Part shown: piece by piece, positions 5,968 through 8,215 of the stretch | Position numbering within the stretch: position 1 is the stretch's first letter | Layout of the letters: every line of letters starts with the position of its first letter | Assembly (NCBI GenBank): GCA_018396615.1 | Contig: JAGTQT010000066.1 | Location: 1 to 8,215, forward strand | Origin: Candidatus Bathyarchaeota archaeon | GTDB taxonomy: Archaea > Thermoproteota > Bathyarchaeia > Bathyarchaeales > Bathycorpusculaceae | Length of the DNA stretch: 8,215 bases | Reading direction: 5' to 3' | Program-made: the position numbers and the translations under genes | The notes under the pieces: generated by a model | Databases searched by the model: none | Told to the model about the DNA's origin: nothing | Seen by the model: only the letters and a program-made list of their open reading frames with translations

Positions 5968-7368
5968 ATGAAGAATTCTTTCAAGGTTTCTTTACTAGTG
6001 TTCTTAGTGGCAACCTCTTTGCTTATGTCTCAAACTCCTGTTGCCAAATCCAGCACGGCTATATACCTTAGAGCAGATGGAAGCGTCTATCCTCAGGATG
6101 CACCTATTTTTAGCGAAGACAACGTCACCTACATTCTTACAGCCAACATAACTGAGTCCATTATCGTTGAGAGAGACAACATCGTGATTGATGGTTTCGG
6201 ACACACTGTCAGAGGGTTTGCTGGAGGCGTTGGATTGAACTTAACCGAGAGACACAATGTGATAGTTCAGAATATAACGGTTAAGCTGTTTCAACATGGG
6301 CTCTATCTTCTTAGATCCGCAAACATCACAGTGTCCGACAGCGTAATATCAAATAACACATATGGAATCTGGTTTTCACTGTCATCAAGCAACCTTGTAT
6401 CTAATAATCTTGTGACTAACAACAGCTATGGTTTCGTGTTAATTCTATTTTCAAACCTTAACACCATTGTTAGAAATATAATATCAGGCAATATCTACGG
6501 CATTCGACTTGACTACATTTCAGAGCAGAACACTATCAACGGGAACACTATCAAAGGCAATCACGGTGGCGCCCTTTTCATACTTTCTTCAAACAACTAC
6601 ATTTACCATAACAACTTCATCAACAATGTTGCACAAGTTCAAGTTTCTGGCGAGTTCCAAAACATCTGGGATGATGGCTACCCTTCAGGCGGGAACCACT
6701 GGGGTGACCACATACCGATTGACGTGCTAAGTGGACCTTTTCAGAACGAGACGGGTAGCGACGGAATAGCTGATGTGCCTTTCATGATTGACGTTAACAA
6801 CGTTGATCGGTACCCCATTGTTGCTCCTTGGAGTCCAACAGCAATAACTGCAAAAGTATGGATTAAACCGGATGTGCTTAATCTCGGAGTCAAGCAAGGT
6901 TGGGTAGCAGTCTATGTTGGTTTTATTAGCGATCATAGTGTTGGCAGAATTAATGTTTCTGAAACGATGGTTAATGGCACTCTATCTGCTGAGCCATCGT
7001 TAGCGGTCATTAGCGACTATGACGGTGACGGAAAGTCTGACTTGGCAATTCGGTTTAATCGAACACTTGTCAAAGAATATATCCGCTCGAAGGGCTTAAC
7101 CACTGGAGATATTGTCTTCAAAGTCTCTGGATATCTTTTTGATAGAACACCCTTTGTGGGTTACTGTGCAATAAAAATAAGGATGTGTGGAGACGTGAAC
7201 ACCGATGGAGTTGTTGATTTAAAAGATGTTCTAGTTGTTAAAGTGGCGTTTGGCTCCTATCCTGCACATCCTCACTGGAATGACGTTGCCGATGAAAATG
7301 AGGATGGACAAATCGATCTGAAAGACATCTATATAGTGGCAAGTAACTACGGTCAAACCTATGCGTAA
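5968..7368 (+). CDS. Secreted NosD-like parallel beta-helix protein with C-terminal dockerin domain
   Basis: This encodes 466 residues. Residues 1-30 form a Sec signal peptide (basic start, hydrophobic core, small residues near TA 30-31). Residues about 50-230 are right-handed beta-helix repeats of the NosD/PbH1 kind, with recurring N-I-T, N-x-I-x-x-N and YGI turns; the segment ends in IWDDGYPSGGNHWGDH (about 233-248), common in archaeal NosD-like proteins. Residues about 290-400 form a beta-sandwich domain with IKPDVLNLG and a calcium-type loop DYDGDGKSD at 350-358. Residues 408-466 are a dockerin-like pair of calcium loops: GDVNTDG at 408 with VDLKD, and DENEDG at 442 with IDLKD. Many N-x-S/T sequons suit a glycosylated surface protein. 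Beta-helix domains of this type often bind or cleave polysaccharides, but no catalytic residues are recognised. The dockerin module would bind a cohesin, none of which is seen here. No membrane anchor or sorting signal is seen. Confidence 0.9.
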   Translation: MKNSFKVSLLVFLVATSLLMSQTPVAKSSTAIYLRADGSVYPQDAPIFSEDNVTYILTANITESIIVERDNIVIDGFGHTVRGFAGGVGLNLTERHNVIVQNITVKLFQHGLYLLRSANITVSDSVISNNTYGIWFSLSSSNLVSNNLVTNNSYGFVLILFSNLNTIVRNIISGNIYGIRLDYISEQNTINGNTIKGNHGGALFILSSNNYIYHNNFINNVAQVQVSGEFQNIWDDGYPSGGNHWGDHIPIDVLSGPFQNETGSDGIADVPFMIDVNNVDRYPIVAPWSPTAITAKVWIKPDVLNLGVKQGWVAVYVGFISDHSVGRINVSETMVNGTLSAEPSLAVISDYDGDGKSDLAIRFNRTLVKEYIRSKGLTTGDIVFKVSGYLFDRTPFVGYCAIKIRMCGDVNTDGVVDLKDVLVVKVAFGSYPAHPHWNDVADENEDGQIDLKDIYIVASNYGQTYA

Positions 7369-7423
7369 CTTGCCCAAAGCATCTGTTTGCTACGAGATTT
7401 TTGCTCCATCTATGTTAACAAGT

Positions 7424-7432
7424 CTTATATTA
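7424..7432 (+). promoter_or_regulatory. TATA-like element upstream of the small dockerin gene
   Basis: CTTATATTA lies about 60 bp before ATG 7491, predicting a transcript start near 7455 and a leader of about 35 bases that carries the Shine-Dalgarno site. This suggests the small dockerin gene can be transcribed separately from the beta-helix gene. Confidence 0.4.
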
Positions 7433-7490
7433 TGACAAGCAAAGAGAAATGTTTATCATCCGAAATTGTCTGCAAGGAGATTTAAACAGC

Positions 7491-8024
7491 ATGCGAGCTA
7501 TAGGCTGGCTGCTTCTACCTCTCTTTCTAACAAGTCTTAGCTTACCACTCTCTACATCTTCTTTCTATCTTACCGTGAAAACCGACAAACTCTACTATTT
7601 AAGGATGGAAAAAGTGGAGGTTTCTGGATGCTTGACATACAACAGTTGGCCTGTTCAAAGCCAAGGAATATCCTTATCTGTTTTAAATCCTCTTGGTCAA
7701 TGCATTTTCATAGGGACTAATCAGACAGATTCTGAAGGATGTTATAGCTTCACTTTCGTTCTTGTGGCTGAAGCAGAATACGGATCTTATACCGTGCGTG
7801 TTAATCATCTATCAGTAAGCAACTATACGTTTTTCACAGTTCTAGTGGTTGGCGATGTCAACTGTGACGGAAAAGTGGATTTAAAAGATGTTGCATTGAC
7901 AAGTGCGGCTTACGGTTCTTGCAAAGATTGGCCGTGCTGGAACGCATGTTGCGATGTAAACAAGGATGGCTTAGTTGACTTGAGAGATTTCTTCATCGTC
8001 TGTACAAACTATGGAAAGCCATGA
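7491..8024 (+). CDS. Small secreted protein: Ig-like domain plus cysteine-rich dockerin domain
   Basis: This encodes 177 residues from ATG 7491. That start is chosen because it begins a clean signal peptide (MRAIGWLLLPLFL to about residue 23) and has GGAG at 7476-7479 upstream; the ATG at 7449 would add 14 residues before the hydrophobic core. Residues about 24-117 look like a beta-sandwich of the MG2/bacterial Ig type (TVKTDKLYY, EKVEVSG, SEGCYSFTF, YGSYTVRV). Residues 121-177 are a dockerin-like domain with two calcium loops, GDVNCDGKVDLKD from 121 and DVNKDGLVDLRD from 155. Nine cysteines occur in the mature protein, six of them in or around the dockerin, suggesting disulfide cross-links in an exported protein. 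No catalytic domain is present, so it may act as an adaptor or structural surface component. It follows the beta-helix gene by about 120 bp and shares its module, suggesting a common surface complex. Confidence 0.82.
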   Translation: MRAIGWLLLPLFLTSLSLPLSTSSFYLTVKTDKLYYLRMEKVEVSGCLTYNSWPVQSQGISLSVLNPLGQCIFIGTNQTDSEGCYSFTFVLVAEAEYGSYTVRVNHLSVSNYTFFTVLVVGDVNCDGKVDLKDVALTSAAYGSCKDWPCWNACCDVNKDGLVDLRDFFIVCTNYGKP

Positions 8025-8039
8025 TTTTGAGCATAAAAT

Positions 8040-8074
8040 AGCCTTTCAGGCTTGCTTTAAGCGGGAATTCCGCT
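8040..8074 (+). other. Two tandem short hairpins downstream of the small dockerin gene
   Basis: AGCC/GGCT (8040-8052, loop TTTCA) and AGCGG/CCGCT (8060-8074, loop GAATT) are perfect short inverted repeats between the stop codon and the next promoter. They may protect the 3' end or help termination, but no oligo-T run follows. The function is a guess. Confidence 0.25.
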
Positions 8075-8100
8075 ATGGTAGCTGCTTATCCATGGAAAGT

Positions 8101-8109
8101 CTTTTATGT
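8101..8109 (+). promoter_or_regulatory. TATA-like element for the zinc-ribbon gene
   Basis: CTTTTATGT lies about 40 bp before ATG 8145. Transcription would start near 8131, leaving a short leader that contains the weak Shine-Dalgarno-like GTGAG at 8135-8139. Confidence 0.4.
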
Positions 8110-8144
8110 TGATGCAAGCGTAATGTTCTTCAAAGTGAGTCTGT

Positions 8145-8215
8145 ATGGCTAAATGTCCTAAATGCAAAAAAGAAGTTGCTAAACCCAAGAAGACTTGGAA
8201 AATGGCTGGCAGAAA
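8145..8215 (+). CDS. Small zinc-ribbon protein, N-terminal fragment
   Basis: Only the first 23 codons lie in the window. They begin with the zinc-knuckle half MAKCPKC (Cys4 and Cys7) and continue as a lysine-rich stretch with KKTWKMAGR. A TATA-like element and GTGAG upstream support ATG 8145 as a real start. A second Cys pair is expected beyond the edge if this is a zinc ribbon. The basic character would suit a nucleic-acid-binding or chromatin-associated protein, but the visible part is too short to name a family. Confidence 0.6.
   Translation, partial: MAKCPKCKKEVAKPKKTWKMAGR

Noticed and set aside
6509..6730. Thr-rich + strand open frame inside the beta-helix gene
   Set aside because: It is an alternative frame of the repeat-coding region, with no start signal and no domain.
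7449..7490. Upstream ATG start for the small dockerin protein
   Set aside because: It would put 14 polar residues before the signal peptide. ATG 7491 has a Shine-Dalgarno site and begins the signal peptide correctly.

Overview
The window looks like chromosomal DNA of an uncultivated archaeon, most likely a Bathyarchaeia-type (Thermoproteota) lineage. The lineage is an inference. It rests on TATA/BRE-like promoter elements at archaeal spacing, a TrmB-type winged-helix regulator, a serine tRNA gene without encoded CCA, an NDP-forming acyl-CoA synthetase/GNAT fusion, and secreted NosD-like beta-helix and dockerin proteins. Nothing indicates a phage, transposon or CRISPR locus.

Layout. (1) Positions 1-1286, + strand: the 3' part of a large acyl-CoA synthetase (ADP-forming)/protein acetyltransferase fusion; its N-terminal half lies outside the window. 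(2) Positions 1328-1672, - strand: a PadR-family regulator, convergent with gene 1 and divergent from the next operon. (3) Positions 1773-5365, + strand: a two-gene two-component operon. It encodes a soluble histidine kinase with four PAS domains and, 11 bp downstream, an unusual response regulator with a receiver domain fused to a TrmB-like winged helix and a coiled coil. (4) Positions 5366-5665: a gene-free tract with extreme strand asymmetry, almost only A and C on the + strand and no G for about 137 bases. (5) Positions 5666-5751, - strand: tRNA-Ser(UGA) with its own promoter and T-run terminator. (6) Positions 5752-5967: an intergenic region with a hairpin plus T9 element. (7) Positions 5968-8024, + strand: two secreted proteins, each ending in a dockerin-like calcium-binding domain. 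(8) Position 8145 to the end: the start of a small zinc-ribbon protein.

How the genes fit together. The kinase probably reads an intracellular cue (redox, gas or small ligand) through its PAS domains and phosphorylates Asp57 of the partner regulator, which would bind DNA through a TrmB-type domain. TrmB proteins normally sense sugars directly, so here phosphorylation appears to have been added to that output module. The PadR gene shares an upstream region with the operon and is a plausible local regulator of it. The two dockerin proteins may be surface or extracellular components that attach to a cohesin partner encoded elsewhere. The most interesting items are the REC-TrmB regulator, the G-free A/C tract after its gene, the paired dockerin proteins, and the hairpin-T9 element beside the tRNA.
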